Origin: Rhodospirillales bacterium URHD0017
GTDB lineage: Bacteria > Pseudomonadota > Alphaproteobacteria > Reyranellales > Reyranellaceae
Assembly: GCA_900110395.1 (NCBI GenBank)
Contig: FODP01000007.1
Coordinates: 372,001-436,000, forward strand
DNA length: 64,000 nt
Direction: 5' to 3'
Shown here: positions 11,401 to 20,031 of the stretch, piece after piece
Numbering within the stretch: the stretch's first letter is position 1
Layout of the letters: the number at the start of each line of letters is the position of its first letter
Program-made: the position numbers and the translations under genes
The notes under the pieces: generated by a model
Database searches by the model: none
The model's input: the letters and a program-made list of their open reading frames with translations, nothing else
What the model was told of the DNA's origin: nothing

Positions 11401-12888
11401 ATGGGCGGGGTGATTTCCGAGGCTCGGACCGGTGTCCCCGGCCTCGACGACATCCTGACGGGAGGCCTGGCCTCCGGACGCCTCTTCCTGCTGGAGGGCA
11501 GCCCGGGCACTGGCAAGACCACCATGGCTATGCGCTTCCTGGTCGAGGGAGCCGAAGCGGGCGAGCAGGGGCTGTACGTCACCCTGTCGGAGACCGCCCA
11601 GGAGCTGACCGCGACGGCTGAGTCGCACGGCTGGCGGCTGGACAAGAACGTCGAAGTCTTTGAAGTGGTGCCGCCGGAGAGCCTGCTGGATTCGGAGCAG
11701 CAGCAGAGCCTGCTCTACTCCTCCGACCTCGAGCTCGGCGAGACGACCAAGTTGATCTTCGAGGCGGCCGAGCGCACCAAGGCCACGCGTATCGTGATCG
11801 ACTCCCTGTCCGAGATCCGACTGCTCGCCCAGTCCTCATTGCGCTACCGCCGGCAGATCCTGGCGATGAAGCACTATTTTTCGCGCCATCGCGCGACCAT
11901 CCTAATGCTCGACGACCTGACGACCGACACGCTCGACAAGACCGTGCACAGCGTCGCCCACGGCGTCATCAGGCTCGAGGAGCTGACGCCCGACTACGGC
12001 TCCGAGCGCCGCCGGATGCGTGTCGTAAAATATCGCGCGCAGGGCTTTCGCGGCGGCTATCACGATTTCATCATCCGGACCGATGGTGCGCGCGTGTTCC
12101 CGCGCCTGGTGGCCGCCGAGCATCGCCGGCAGTTCAAACGCGTGCCGGTGAGCACGGGCCTTGCCGGCTTCGACCGGCTGCTGGGCGGCGGCATCGAAAG
12201 CGGCTCGAGCACGTTGATCCTGGGTCCCACCGGGACGGGCAAGAGCACGATCGCCCTGCAGTTCATTGCCGAGACGATCCGCAACGGCGGCAAGGCGGCG
12301 ATGTTCGTCTTCGACGAGGAGCTCGGTTTGCTGTTCGAGCGAGCCAAGCCGCTGGGCTTCGACCTCGCGGCAATGCAGGCGAGCGGGCGTCTCCAGGTAG
12401 CGCAGCTCGACGCCGCCGAGCTGTCGCCCGGCGAATTCGCGCACAATGTCTGCGCTGCCGGGAGCGATCCGGAGATCAAGACGGTCCTGATCGACAGCCT
12501 CAACGGCTATCAGGCGGCGATGCCGGAGGAGAACTCGCTGATCCTGCACATGCATGAGCTGTTGCAGTTTCTCAATCGCCAGGGCGTCTCGACCTTCCTG
12601 ACGGTGGCCCAGCACGGGCTGATCGGCGACATGAAGACGCCGGTCGATGTCACGTATCTTGCCGATTCGGTAATCCTGCTGCGCTACTTCGAGGCCGAGG
12701 GCGCCGTCCGGCGCGCCTTGTCGGTGATCAAGAAGCGCACCGGCAGGCACGAGGACACGATCCGCGAATTCTGGATCGACGGCGGCATCCGCATCGGCGA
12801 GCCGTTGACCGAATTCCATGGGGTGCTGCGTGGCACGCCCGCCCTGTCCGATGATCGCGCGCCGGCCCGGCCGGCCAGCGACGAGTGA
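11401..12888 (+). CDS. KaiC-like double RecA-domain ATPase
   Basis: The 495-residue protein has two KaiC/RAD55-type ATPase domains, with Walker A motifs GSPGTGKTT (33-41) and GPTGTGKST (275-283). Cyanobacterial KaiC is about 520 residues and autophosphorylates on a Ser-Thr pair in the second domain; the aligned pair here reads Thr418-Tyr419, so autophosphorylation may differ. No kaiA or kaiB is in the window. Its TGA overlaps the GTG start of the next gene, a hybrid histidine kinase, so the two are translationally coupled and likely signal together, as in non-cyanobacterial KaiC-kinase pairs. A daily-timing role is not shown; stress or redox signalling is equally possible. Confidence 0.88.
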   Translation: MGGVISEARTGVPGLDDILTGGLASGRLFLLEGSPGTGKTTMAMRFLVEGAEAGEQGLYVTLSETAQELTATAESHGWRLDKNVEVFEVVPPESLLDSEQQQSLLYSSDLELGETTKLIFEAAERTKATRIVIDSLSEIRLLAQSSLRYRRQILAMKHYFSRHRATILMLDDLTTDTLDKTVHSVAHGVIRLEELTPDYGSERRRMRVVKYRAQGFRGGYHDFIIRTDGARVFPRLVAAEHRRQFKRVPVSTGLAGFDRLLGGGIESGSSTLILGPTGTGKSTIALQFIAETIRNGGKAAMFVFDEELGLLFERAKPLGFDLAAMQASGRLQVAQLDAAELSPGEFAHNVCAAGSDPEIKTVLIDSLNGYQAAMPEENSLILHMHELLQFLNRQGVSTFLTVAQHGLIGDMKTPVDVTYLADSVILLRYFEAEGAVRRALSVIKKRTGRHEDTIREFWIDGGIRIGEPLTEFHGVLRGTPALSDDRAPARPASDE

Positions 12889-14567
12889 CCACCGTCGTCC
12901 CCGAGCGGCCGTTGCGGGCGCTGGTCCTGGCGCCACGCGGCCGCGATGCCGCCGTCGCCGCGTCGTTGGTCGAGCAGGCGGGGGTCACGACCGGCACCTG
13001 CCCCGATCTCGCGGTCCTCGTCGAGACGCTAGACGACGACACGGCCTTCGTGCTGATGACGGAAGACGCGATCATAAACGCCGATCTCAAGCCGCTGGCG
13101 ACGTGGCTTGCCCACCAGCCGGCGTGGTCCGATCTGCCGCTCGTGCTGGTTACCGACGGCGGCGGTCCGGAACGCAATCCCATCGCCGCGCGCTGGCTGG
13201 AGGCGCTGGGCAACGTCTCGTTCATCGAGCGGCCGTTCCATCCGACGACCCTGGTGAGCCTGGTCCGCGCCATGGTCAAAGGCCGGCGCCGGCAGCTCGA
13301 AACGCGCTCCCTGCTCGCGGACTTGCGCCGGGGCGAGGTGCGCCTGCAGCAGATCAACGACGACCTCGAACGTCGCGTCGACGACCGCACCGCCCAGCTC
13401 CAGCATGCCCATGACGAATTGCTGGCGCATGTCGCCGAGCGCGCCCGCACCGAGGAGCAGCTGCGCCAGCTCCAGAAGCTGGAATCGATCGGCCAGCTGA
13501 CCGGCGGCGTGGCGCACGATTTCAACAACCTTCTGACCGCGGTGCTGGGCAATCTCGAGCTGTTGCGCAAGCGGCTGCCGTCCAACCCGGCCACCGATCG
13601 GCTGCTCGACGGCGCCACCCAGGGCGCCCAGCGTGGCGCGGCCCTGACCCAGCGCCTGCTGGCCTTCGCCCGCCGCCAGGCTTTGCAGCCCAAGCCGACC
13701 GACCTCGCGGAGCTGGTGCGGGGCATGGGCGATCTGCTGCGCCGCTCGCTCGGCCCCTCGATCGCCATCGAGCTCGATCTGCCGGCAGGCTTGCCGCCCG
13801 CCCTGGCCGACCAGAACCAGATCGAGCTCGCCTTGCTCAATCTCGCCGTCAATGCGCGCGACGCGATGCCGGACGGCGGCAGGCTCGAGATTGCGCTCGG
13901 CCTGGAGACCGTGCCGCCGTCAAGCGACCTCGCGGCTGGCAAGTACGTTCGCCTCCGCGTGTGGGATACCGGTTGCGGCATGGATCTGCAGACGCTCAGT
14001 CGTGCCATCGAGCCTTTCTTTTCGACCAAGGAGGTCGGCAAGGGAACCGGCCTCGGCCTGTCGATGATCCATGGCCTGGCGCTGCAGCTGAAAGGCGCCT
14101 TGCGGCTCGACAGCGAGCAAGGGCGGGGCACGCGCGCCGAGCTGTGGTTGCCGGTCGCCAACGGCAAGGCGGCCGCCGCGGTCGTTGACGCCGAGATCGG
14201 CGCAGACACGAGCAAGCGCCGCCTGAACCTTCTGTTGGTCGACGACGATTTCCTGATCAGCCTCAGCACTGCGGCGCTGCTCGAAGACCTCGGCCACGAG
14301 GTGGTCAAGGCCTCGTCCGGCGCCGCGGCGCTCGAAGTGCTGCAGAGTGGCAAGCCGGTCGACCTGCTGATCACCGACTACGCCATGCCGGGCATGACCG
14401 GCGTGCAGCTCGCCGAGGCAGCCCGCCAGCTTCGCCCCGGCCTGCCCATCCTGCTGGCCACCGGCTATGCCGACCTGCCGGCGCGCACCAAGCTCGATCT
14501 GCCGCGCCTCTCCAAGCCCTACCAGCAGCGGCAGCTCGCCGAGCGCATCACGTCATTGGTTGGCTGA
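12885..14567 (+). CDS. Hybrid histidine kinase with C-terminal receiver, coupled to the KaiC-like gene
   Basis: The 560-residue protein starts at a GTG overlapping the KaiC-like stop codon. Residues 1-130 look like a degenerate receiver, about 135-195 are a heptad-rich linker, and the HisKA motif QLTGGVAHDFNNLL places the phosphorylated histidine at His211. A HATPase domain follows (VWDTGCGM, then GTGLGLSM near 390). A C-terminal receiver (about 447-560) has Asp498 in ITDYAMPGM. There is no membrane segment, so it is cytosolic. This is the common blueprint of alphaproteobacterial soluble hybrid kinases; the final phosphate acceptor is not in the window. Its end overlaps the end of the minus-strand DoxX-like gene by 20 bp. 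Confidence 0.92.
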   Translation: MTTVVPERPLRALVLAPRGRDAAVAASLVEQAGVTTGTCPDLAVLVETLDDDTAFVLMTEDAIINADLKPLATWLAHQPAWSDLPLVLVTDGGGPERNPIAARWLEALGNVSFIERPFHPTTLVSLVRAMVKGRRRQLETRSLLADLRRGEVRLQQINDDLERRVDDRTAQLQHAHDELLAHVAERARTEEQLRQLQKLESIGQLTGGVAHDFNNLLTAVLGNLELLRKRLPSNPATDRLLDGATQGAQRGAALTQRLLAFARRQALQPKPTDLAELVRGMGDLLRRSLGPSIAIELDLPAGLPPALADQNQIELALLNLAVNARDAMPDGGRLEIALGLETVPPSSDLAAGKYVRLRVWDTGCGMDLQTLSRAIEPFFSTKEVGKGTGLGLSMIHGLALQLKGALRLDSEQGRGTRAELWLPVANGKAAAAVVDAEIGADTSKRRLNLLLVDDDFLISLSTAALLEDLGHEVVKASSGAAALEVLQSGKPVDLLITDYAMPGMTGVQLAEAARQLRPGLPILLATGYADLPARTKLDLPRLSKPYQQRQLAERITSLVG

Positions 14568-14946
14568 TCGGCATCAGCCGGCGCAAGCGCTCGTCGCGCA
14601 ACCACAGGCCACCCCACAGGAGCAGTCCGAGATAGACGCCGAACAGCGTGTGGCTGAACAGCGGATGGTCGAGCCGGAGATGGGTGGCGATGGCGCCACC
14701 CATCAGGCCGGTCAGCAGCACGGCGCCCGGCAACGACGTGCGCGGCCAGGCATAGAGGGCGGTGCCGACCAGCGTCACCACGCCCAGGAAGCGGGCGAAG
14801 GAATCGCTGGTCGGATAGCCGAGCTCTTTCAGGCTGTCGGTGACCGGCTGGATCGGCACCAGCTTGATGGCGCCGTCGACGGTCAGGAACAGGATGACCA
14901 GGCCGCTCATCACGCGGCCCGTCCACAGGGCGGCCTTGGTGTTCAT
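14548..14946 (-). CDS. DoxX-like small membrane protein
   Basis: The 132-residue protein has about four hydrophobic segments (residues 8-25, 50-67, 73-90 and 100-118) and the DoxX-like pattern in which the first helix ends in DGAIKL and a loop reads ELGYP. Proteins of this family are small inner-membrane proteins often found beside VOC and ECF sigma factor genes; their molecular job is not settled. It starts three bases after the VOC gene stop, so it is probably last in the same transcript as the ECF42 and VOC genes. Confidence 0.8.
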   Translation of the reverse strand: MNTKAALWTGRVMSGLVILFLTVDGAIKLVPIQPVTDSLKELGYPTSDSFARFLGVVTLVGTALYAWPRTSLPGAVLLTGLMGGAIATHLRLDHPLFSHTLFGVYLGLLLWGGLWLRDERLRRLMPISQPMT

Positions 14947-14949
14947 GGC

Positions 14950-15357
14950 TCAGCCCTTCTTGAGAGGGGTGCCGACCGACCAGCGCACGCCGAACGGATC
15001 GCGGAACTGGCCGTAGCGATCGCCCCAGAACATGTCGCTGACGGGCATCAGCGGCTCGGCGCCGGCCTCGACGGCGCGCTTCCACCAGGCGTCGGCATCG
15101 TCGACCTGCAGGTGTAGGGTGTAGCCGCCGTGGCTTTCCAGCGGATGGCCGTGATCGGGGAAGGCGTCGGCCAGCATCATCGAGCCGCCGTTGACCACGA
15201 GGTGGATGTGCATGTAGCGGCCCTTCTCGTCGGGCGGCATGCGCAGCACTTCGGTGGCGGCGAGCGCCTTGACGTAGAAGTCGGCCGCCTTGCCGGCATT
15301 GCTGACACCGAGATAGGGCGCGACGCCGCCGAGGACCGGGGGAAGGGACTGAGTCAT
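14950..15357 (-). CDS. VOC family protein (PhnB/glyoxalase-like)
   Basis: A 135-residue protein with a single vicinal-oxygen-chelate domain: GVAPYLGVSNAGKAADFY at the start, MHIHLVVNGGSMMLAD in the middle and GQFRDPFGVRWSV near the end. PhnB-like VOC proteins frequently lie next to ECF sigma factors with DGPF partners, as here. No substrate can be deduced. It follows the ECF42 gene across a 127-bp gap that contains a strong palindrome, and is itself followed closely by the DoxX-like gene. Confidence 0.88.
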   Translation of the reverse strand: MTQSLPPVLGGVAPYLGVSNAGKAADFYVKALAATEVLRMPPDEKGRYMHIHLVVNGGSMMLADAFPDHGHPLESHGGYTLHLQVDDADAWWKRAVEAGAEPLMPVSDMFWGDRYGQFRDPFGVRWSVGTPLKKG

Positions 15358-15434
15358 GAGGGTCTCCGTTCGTTGGATACCCCAAGGACGAACGGGCAGG
15401 GCAGGAGCCGACAGGGCTCAAACTTTTTCCTGTT

Positions 15435-15482
15435 CGGACCGCGGGCAAGGTCGCGGTAAACCGCGACCCAGCCCGCGGTCCG
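15435..15482. repeat. GC-rich nested palindrome (family 2)
   Basis: Outer arms CGGACCGCGGGC and GCCCGCGGTCCG enclose a second stem, GGTCGCGG with CCGCGACC, and a TAAA loop. It begins two bases beyond the stop codon of the ECF42 gene and so probably forms a 3' hairpin on its mRNA; no T-run follows. The outer arms share at least 11 bases with those of the palindrome at 38603-38661, so the two belong to one family. Confidence 0.85.
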
Positions 15483-15484
15483 GA

Positions 15485-16744
15485 TCATGAAGGCTCCGAA
15501 GCGCTCTCCTTGCCCAGATGATCCAGATGCTGCCGGATGTGCGCCGCCTCGGCCGGCGTGTTGGCGAGCGCGATCGCGCGGTCGAAGGCCGCCCGCGCCT
15601 CGGCGCGGCGGTCGAGCTGCTGCAGCAGCGCGCCCTTCACGCCGTGGAAATAGAAGTAGTTCGAGAGCTGCGGCCCGAGCGGCTCGATCATTTCCAGCGC
15701 CGCCGCCGGCCCGCGCACCTTGTTGACCGCCACGGCACGGTTCAGCGTCACCACCGGCGAGGGCTGCAGGCGCTCGAGGTTGGCATAGAGCAGGTCGATC
15801 TGCGCCCAGTCGGTGTCCTCGGCCCGCTTGGCCCGCGCATGCAAGGCGGCGATGGCGGCCTGGATCTGGTAGGGGCCGGGCCGGCGATGCCGCATCGCCT
15901 TGTCGATCAGCGCCAGGCCCTCGGCGATGCGCTTGTCGTCCCACAGGCTGCGGTCCTGGTCCTCGAGCAAAATGATGCCACCCCTGTCGTCGAAGCGGGC
16001 TGCGGCGCGCGCCTGCTGCAGCAGCATCAGGGCGGCCAGGCCCATCACCTCAGGCTCCTGCGGAAAGACGCGCAGCAGCAGGCGCACCAGCCAGACGCCT
16101 TCGTCGGCCAGGGTACCGCGCGTCGCAGTCTCGTCGGCGCGCGCCGAATAGCCCTCGTTGAACACCAGGTAGATCATGGCCGCCACGCTGGCCAGGCGCT
16201 CCGCCCGCTCGACCGCGCCCGGCGTCTCGAAGGGCAGGCCGGCATCGCCGACGCGCGCCTTGGCGCGGGTGATGCGCTGCTCCATCGCCGCCTCGCCGAC
16301 CAGGAAGGCGCGCGCGATCTGCTTGACCGAGAGGCCGCAGACGATGCGTAGCGCCAGCGCGATCTGCTGCGTCGCCGGCAGCTCGGGATGGCAGCACACG
16401 AACAGGAGCCGCAGGAGGTCGTCGCGGTACTGCTCGCCGTCGAGCCGGTCGGCGAGCTCGCTTTCGGCGTCGCCCAGGTCGGAGATCGCCGCCTCGTCGG
16501 GCAGCGCAACCTGCTTGGCGCGGCGGCGCACGTCGTCCATCGCCGCATTGCGGCCGACGAAGATCAGCCACGCCGCGGCATCGCGCGGCGGCCCGTTCTG
16601 CGGCCACGTCTTCAGCGCGCGCAGGCAGGCCTCTTGAAAAGCTTCCTCGGCCGTATCGAGATCGCGGAAGTAACGCAGCAGCGCCCCCACTGCCTGGGGG
16701 CGCGCGGCGGTCAGGACCGCGTCGATCCAGCCGATGTCGTTCAC
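15485..16744 (-). CDS. ECF sigma factor of the ECF42 type with long C-terminal extension
   Basis: The 419-residue protein has a sigma-2 region (about 10-75, with AEEAFQEACLRALKTWP) and a sigma-4 region (about 115-175, with LALRIVCGLSVKQIARAF). A roughly 230-residue C-terminal extension of helical repeat character follows, containing FNEGYSA and YANLERLQPSPVVTLNRAVA. This is the ECF42 architecture, in which no anti-sigma factor is used and the extension takes part in control, and whose standard neighbour is a DGPF (YciI-related) protein. That partner lies directly upstream and its stop overlaps this GTG start (GTGA at 16741-16744). The VOC and DoxX-like genes downstream may be targets or co-transcribed. 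The signal it answers to is unknown. Confidence 0.93.
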   Translation of the reverse strand: MNDIGWIDAVLTAARPQAVGALLRYFRDLDTAEEAFQEACLRALKTWPQNGPPRDAAAWLIFVGRNAAMDDVRRRAKQVALPDEAAISDLGDAESELADRLDGEQYRDDLLRLLFVCCHPELPATQQIALALRIVCGLSVKQIARAFLVGEAAMEQRITRAKARVGDAGLPFETPGAVERAERLASVAAMIYLVFNEGYSARADETATRGTLADEGVWLVRLLLRVFPQEPEVMGLAALMLLQQARAAARFDDRGGIILLEDQDRSLWDDKRIAEGLALIDKAMRHRRPGPYQIQAAIAALHARAKRAEDTDWAQIDLLYANLERLQPSPVVTLNRAVAVNKVRGPAAALEMIEPLGPQLSNYFYFHGVKGALLQQLDRRAEARAAFDRAIALANTPAEAAHIRQHLDHLGKESASEPS

Positions 16745-17133
16745 GCCGCGGGCTTCCTCTGCGCCGGAAGTTGGGACTCATGCAGCTCGGCCACCGGCCG
16801 GATTTCGTAGCTGCCGGTGCCGGGATTGGCGATCGCCAGCTCCTTGGCCGTCTCGATCGCCGCATCGAGCGAGGCGCAGTCGATGATGTAGAAGCCGAGC
16901 AGCTGCTCCTTGGTCTCGGCGAAGGGGCCGTCAATCACCAGGCTCTCGCCGCGGCCCTTGCGCAGGGTGGTGGCGGCGGTGGTCGGCAACAGGCGGGCAA
17001 CCGGGCCGAGCCGGCCCTGTTTGGCCAGCTTGTCGTTGACCACGTGCAGCTTCGCCATGGTCTCGTCGTGATACTGCTTGGACCAGGCGCCGACGGCGGC
17101 CTCGGAGTTGTAGCAAAGGATGGCGTAGAGCAT
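16741..17133 (-). CDS. DGPF (YciI-related) protein, ECF42 partner
   Basis: A 130-residue protein starting MLYAILCYNSEAAVGAW; the ATG at 17133 has GAGGG seven bases upstream, which supports it over the longer frame from 17196. It shows the name-giving motif in VIDGPFAETKEQLLGFYI and ends with an Ala-rich tail. Members of this family accompany ECF42 sigma factors across several phyla; an enzymatic role has not been established. Stop and start overlap with the downstream sigma factor gene means the two are made together. Confidence 0.92.
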   Translation of the reverse strand: MLYAILCYNSEAAVGAWSKQYHDETMAKLHVVNDKLAKQGRLGPVARLLPTTAATTLRKGRGESLVIDGPFAETKEQLLGFYIIDCASLDAAIETAKELAIANPGTGSYEIRPVAELHESQLPAQRKPAA

Positions 17134-17201
17134 CGAAAAACCCTCGATTTTGCAGAGGACGAATGGGCATGTCGGTTTCCGACACGGAACCGACAAAACT
17201 T

Positions 17202-17845
17202 CTATTTCGGCACGTCACGGGGAGGCGTCCGGGGCGTCGACTCGGAGATCGCCTCCCTGATGGAGATGAAGACCCGAATCGTCGGACTCAAGTCGCCCTC
17301 CATGGACGCTTTTGCGGCGGCCGAATAGTCCCCGTCCGGCCGCGGTCTCAATCTGATGGCCGGCGGAAGGCCGAAGCGTCGCAACACGAAGTTGCCCAGG
17401 CTCGCGCAGTACGGCCGTTGCCGTTGCCGAATGGGTGGATGATCATCCATTGAGCGTGTGCCCACGCAGCCAGGTCGAGTGCCGCCTGGATACCGGGGCC
17501 GTCCAGGTCCTCGACCCTCGGATACTTCTTGTCCAGGGCGGCGATGTCACGTCGAAGCCTGGCCTCGAATCGCCTCAGCGCCACGGCAACGTACAGGCAT
17601 CGCACGCACTCAACGCCGCCAATTCCAACGGGCCACTCAGGTGCACCCGGATCGCCGCGGAACATCCCGGCGCGCGGCGCATCGCTGGGAATCTCAAGGC
17701 CCTGCATCATCATCCGGTGCCATCCTCTCGCCATGTCGAGGCTCGGCTTGGCTCCAGCGGTGGCATCCTTGACGACGAGGTCGGCAACCCTGTCGAGGTT
17801 GTCCCGTAATCGTGGGCTATCCTCATCCCAATCGGGTCGCGGCAT
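17202..17845 (-). pseudogene. Fic family protein, frameshifted near 17395
   Basis: The intact part (165 codons, stop at 17348) carries a Fic core ending in HPFGNGNGRTARAW, after which the frame runs into ATSCCDASAF and stops. In the next frame the expected continuation is present (NFVLRRFGLPPAIRLRPRPD, then AAKASMEGD), ending at 17202. One missing base around 17391-17400 explains it. Fic enzymes transfer AMP or other nucleotides to target hydroxyls. The position that is Asp or Glu in canonical HxFx(D/E)GNGR is Asn here, a variant that would weaken metal binding. The gene starts three bases after the upstream antitoxin-like gene, with GAGGG before its ATG. It is most likely an inactivated toxin, or a sequencing error. 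Confidence 0.8.
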
Positions 17846-17848
17846 CGG

Positions 17849-18217
17849 CTACCCTCGGCCTGCCGTCCTGCGCTTGGACGATGCCGCTCTGTCGCGTTTT
17901 GTTCGATGCAGGCGGTGGCCTTCGGCGGGGTCCTGGATGCGCTTCCTGACAGCCAGCGCTTCCGACTGTGCCGTCTGACGAATCACCTTTTCGAAGTCTG
18001 GATCCTGCTTCCTGTAAGCCTTGATGTCGTTCAGGAGAGCCGTCAGATCAGTCTCAACCTCGGCGGTGCGTCGTTTGAGGAAGTCGTCAACGGCCTGGTT
18101 GACCAACTTGTTCATCGGCGTTCGAAGCGTGCGACCCAGCATCTCGAGCCCGTGGCGAAGGACCGGGTCGAACCGGATCGGCGTGACCTTCGTGGTACTC
18201 TCCTTCTTCTTGCTCAT
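17849..18217 (-). CDS. Putative antitoxin-like DNA-binding protein upstream of fic
   Basis: A 122-residue Lys/Arg-rich protein starting MSKKKESTTKVTPIRFDPVL. The segment KVTPIRFDPVLRHGLEML followed by PMNKLVNQAVDDFLKRR looks like a ribbon-helix-helix fold, typical of antitoxins and plasmid regulators, followed by a charged helical tail. ATG at 18217 is chosen; a TTG at 18223 in the same frame is possible and neither has a good ribosome site. It precedes fic by three bases, the usual antitoxin-toxin order. The link to Fic control is inference from position. Confidence 0.65.
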   Translation of the reverse strand: MSKKKESTTKVTPIRFDPVLRHGLEMLGRTLRTPMNKLVNQAVDDFLKRRTAEVETDLTALLNDIKAYRKQDPDFEKVIRQTAQSEALAVRKRIQDPAEGHRLHRTKRDRAASSKRRTAGRG

Positions 18218-18294
18218 TGGCAAGGCTACAGGACGAGTTCGCCAGATGTCAATTTCACGTTATGATATCAAACCGACAGAATGGCACTAAAAGC
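18218..18294 (-). promoter_or_regulatory. Upstream region of the antitoxin-fic pair with a TGATATCA palindrome
   Basis: This short stretch is visibly richer in A and T than its surroundings and holds a perfect 8-bp palindrome TGATATCA at 18263-18270, plus a TTGACA on the minus strand about 25 bases nearer the gene. Toxin-antitoxin pairs usually repress their own promoter through such sites, so it may be an operator. This is inference from position and symmetry only. Confidence 0.35.
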
Positions 18295-19161
18295 CTATTC
18301 TGCGCCGGACGAGATCGGATTGGCGAAGGCCGTGCCGGCCTTGAGGATGCGATAGCGGCCGTCGCGGATCTCGGCGCCGGTGACGATGCCGGTGCGGGCG
18401 CTGCCGCCGTCGAGCCCCAGCCGGTCGCCCTCGAACAGGTGCGGGTCTTCCATGCCGCTGATTTCGCGGTGCTTGTCGGGCGGGGTGTGGCCGTGCACCA
18501 CCAGGGTGCCCTTGAAGCCCGCCTTCCAGTCGAGGAAGCCGTGGTTGATCCAGGCCCAGCGCGCCTCGGTGAAGATGGTCCAGGGCCGCGTCAGGAATTC
18601 CTCGGGATCGGCGTGCGGATCGAGCCCGCCATGGACGAACAGCGTATTGCCGAGCCGCACGTGGCTGCGCATGCCCCACAGGCGGTGGTAGGCGGCTTCG
18701 CCAAGGGCTTTCCACAGCAGGTCGTGGTTGGCGTCAGCCCATGGACTTCCAGCCCGCATGCGCATCTGGCGTCGGAACTCGGTGCCGCCCATGCGCTTGG
18801 AGAGCCACATGTTTTCGGCCTTGCGCCCGTGCGGCCCGCGAACGACGGTGAGCAGCAGCATTATCTCGTGATTGCCCATCAGCCGGTCGACATGGTCGAC
18901 GCCATGGGCTTCCTCGCCTTCGGCCCATTGCTCGAGCACGCCGACGCTGTCAGGGCCGCGGTTGATCATGTCGCCGAGGTAGATCAGGCGACGCTTGCCT
19001 TGCGCCTCGCCGGCCAGATGGGCGATGGCGTCGCGCAGCACGCGCAATTCGGCGGCGCAGCCATGCACGTCGCCGATCGCAAAGACCGTCTCCCCGCCCA
19101 GCGCGAACGGGGCGAGCTTCCACTCGGAGATCTCGACGGGCAGCGCGACGGCGGCGTCCAT
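18295..19161 (-). CDS. Calcineurin-like metallophosphoesterase (PPP/ApaH-like)
   Basis: The 288-residue protein has the metal-binding motifs of the PPP phosphatases in order: GDVHG (30-34), GDMINRGPDS, GNHE, and histidines in LFVHGGLDP and LVVHGHTPP. The family includes bacterial Ser/Thr protein phosphatases and diadenosine tetraphosphatases; which of these applies cannot be decided from motifs. The ATG at 19161 gives a start shortly before the fold, while the open frame extends further upstream without homology. It ends a minus-strand run with MscS and PHA depolymerase. Confidence 0.88.
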   Translation of the reverse strand: MDAAVALPVEISEWKLAPFALGGETVFAIGDVHGCAAELRVLRDAIAHLAGEAQGKRRLIYLGDMINRGPDSVGVLEQWAEGEEAHGVDHVDRLMGNHEIMLLLTVVRGPHGRKAENMWLSKRMGGTEFRRQMRMRAGSPWADANHDLLWKALGEAAYHRLWGMRSHVRLGNTLFVHGGLDPHADPEEFLTRPWTIFTEARWAWINHGFLDWKAGFKGTLVVHGHTPPDKHREISGMEDPHLFEGDRLGLDGGSARTGIVTGAEIRDGRYRILKAGTAFANPISSGAE

Positions 19162-19177
19162 GCGCGCAATGCTAGCC

Positions 19178-19981
19178 CTATCCGGCGCGGCGCTCCACTG
19201 CCGCCAGAGGGCGGCGCTCGAACTCTTCCTTGACCGTGCGGTTGAGGTCGAAGCGCACCGCTGTGGCATCGCGCCGGGATACCCAGAGGTGGGCGGCCAG
19301 GGTGTAGTTGTCGTTGGCCACGCTCTCGACGCCGATGTCGGCGACCCGCAGCACGCGCTTGTCGCGCTGGATCAGCTCTTTCAGGCGGCCGATGGCGGCG
19401 CCGATATCGTCGTTGGCCGGGCGCTGGAAGGTGAGCTCGATGCGGGTCGTATCGTTGCGCGTCGGCACGCGCACGATCTCGCCCCACAGCTTGCCGTTGG
19501 GGATGATGATGCGCGCATTGTCGTCGCCGTCGATCTCGGTGAAGAACAGGTTGATCTCGCACACATTGCCGCCGACGTTGGCGGTCTCGATACGATCGCC
19601 GATATGGAACGGCCGGAACAGCACCAGCATGATGCCGGCGGCGAGGTTGCTGAGCGTGCCTTGCAGCGCGAGCCCGATGGCGATGCCGAGCGCACCCAGC
19701 ACGGCCACGAAGCTCGTGGTGGCGATGCCGAAGGTGGTGAGCACCGCGACGAAGGTGAAGACAAGTGCGGTGTAGCGCGCGCCGTTGCCGAGGAACAGCG
19801 CCACGGTGCGGTCGATGCGCGACGACTTCTGGCACAGCCGCACGACCGCGCCATAGACGATGCGCGAGGTTATCCAGCCCGCGATCAGGATGATGACCGC
19901 GCCGACGACGCGCAGGCCATAGGTCGTGACCAGCGCAATGGCCGTGCTGGCCGCGCTGGTCCATTGTGCTTCGAGGTCCAT
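19178..19981 (-). CDS. Small-conductance mechanosensitive channel (MscS family)
   Basis: The 267-residue protein has three membrane helices (about 15-40, 68-90 and 95-118). The pore helix is Ala/Gly-rich (LGALGIAIGLALQGTLSNL), followed by the beta domain signature FRPFHIGDRIE. This is the minimal MscS layout, close in length to the E. coli protein of 286 residues. It releases solutes on hypo-osmotic shock. The start ATG at 19981 is the first with the right N-terminal helix; the frame upstream is antisense noise. It lies between the phosphatase and PHA depolymerase genes. Confidence 0.93.
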   Translation of the reverse strand: MDLEAQWTSAASTAIALVTTYGLRVVGAVIILIAGWITSRIVYGAVVRLCQKSSRIDRTVALFLGNGARYTALVFTFVAVLTTFGIATTSFVAVLGALGIAIGLALQGTLSNLAAGIMLVLFRPFHIGDRIETANVGGNVCEINLFFTEIDGDDNARIIIPNGKLWGEIVRVPTRNDTTRIELTFQRPANDDIGAAIGRLKELIQRDKRVLRVADIGVESVANDNYTLAAHLWVSRRDATAVRFDLNRTVKEEFERRPLAAVERRAG

Positions 19982-20031
19982 GAGGACAGCAACGCCTCGT
20001 CGCGCGAGGCGGTTGCGGCCCTCGCAGAGCC

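Noticed and set aside
17202..17465. A separate 87-codon gene at the end of the fic region
   Set aside because: Its sequence from about residue 25 is the missing C-terminal part of Fic in another frame, so it is treated as part of the broken gene.
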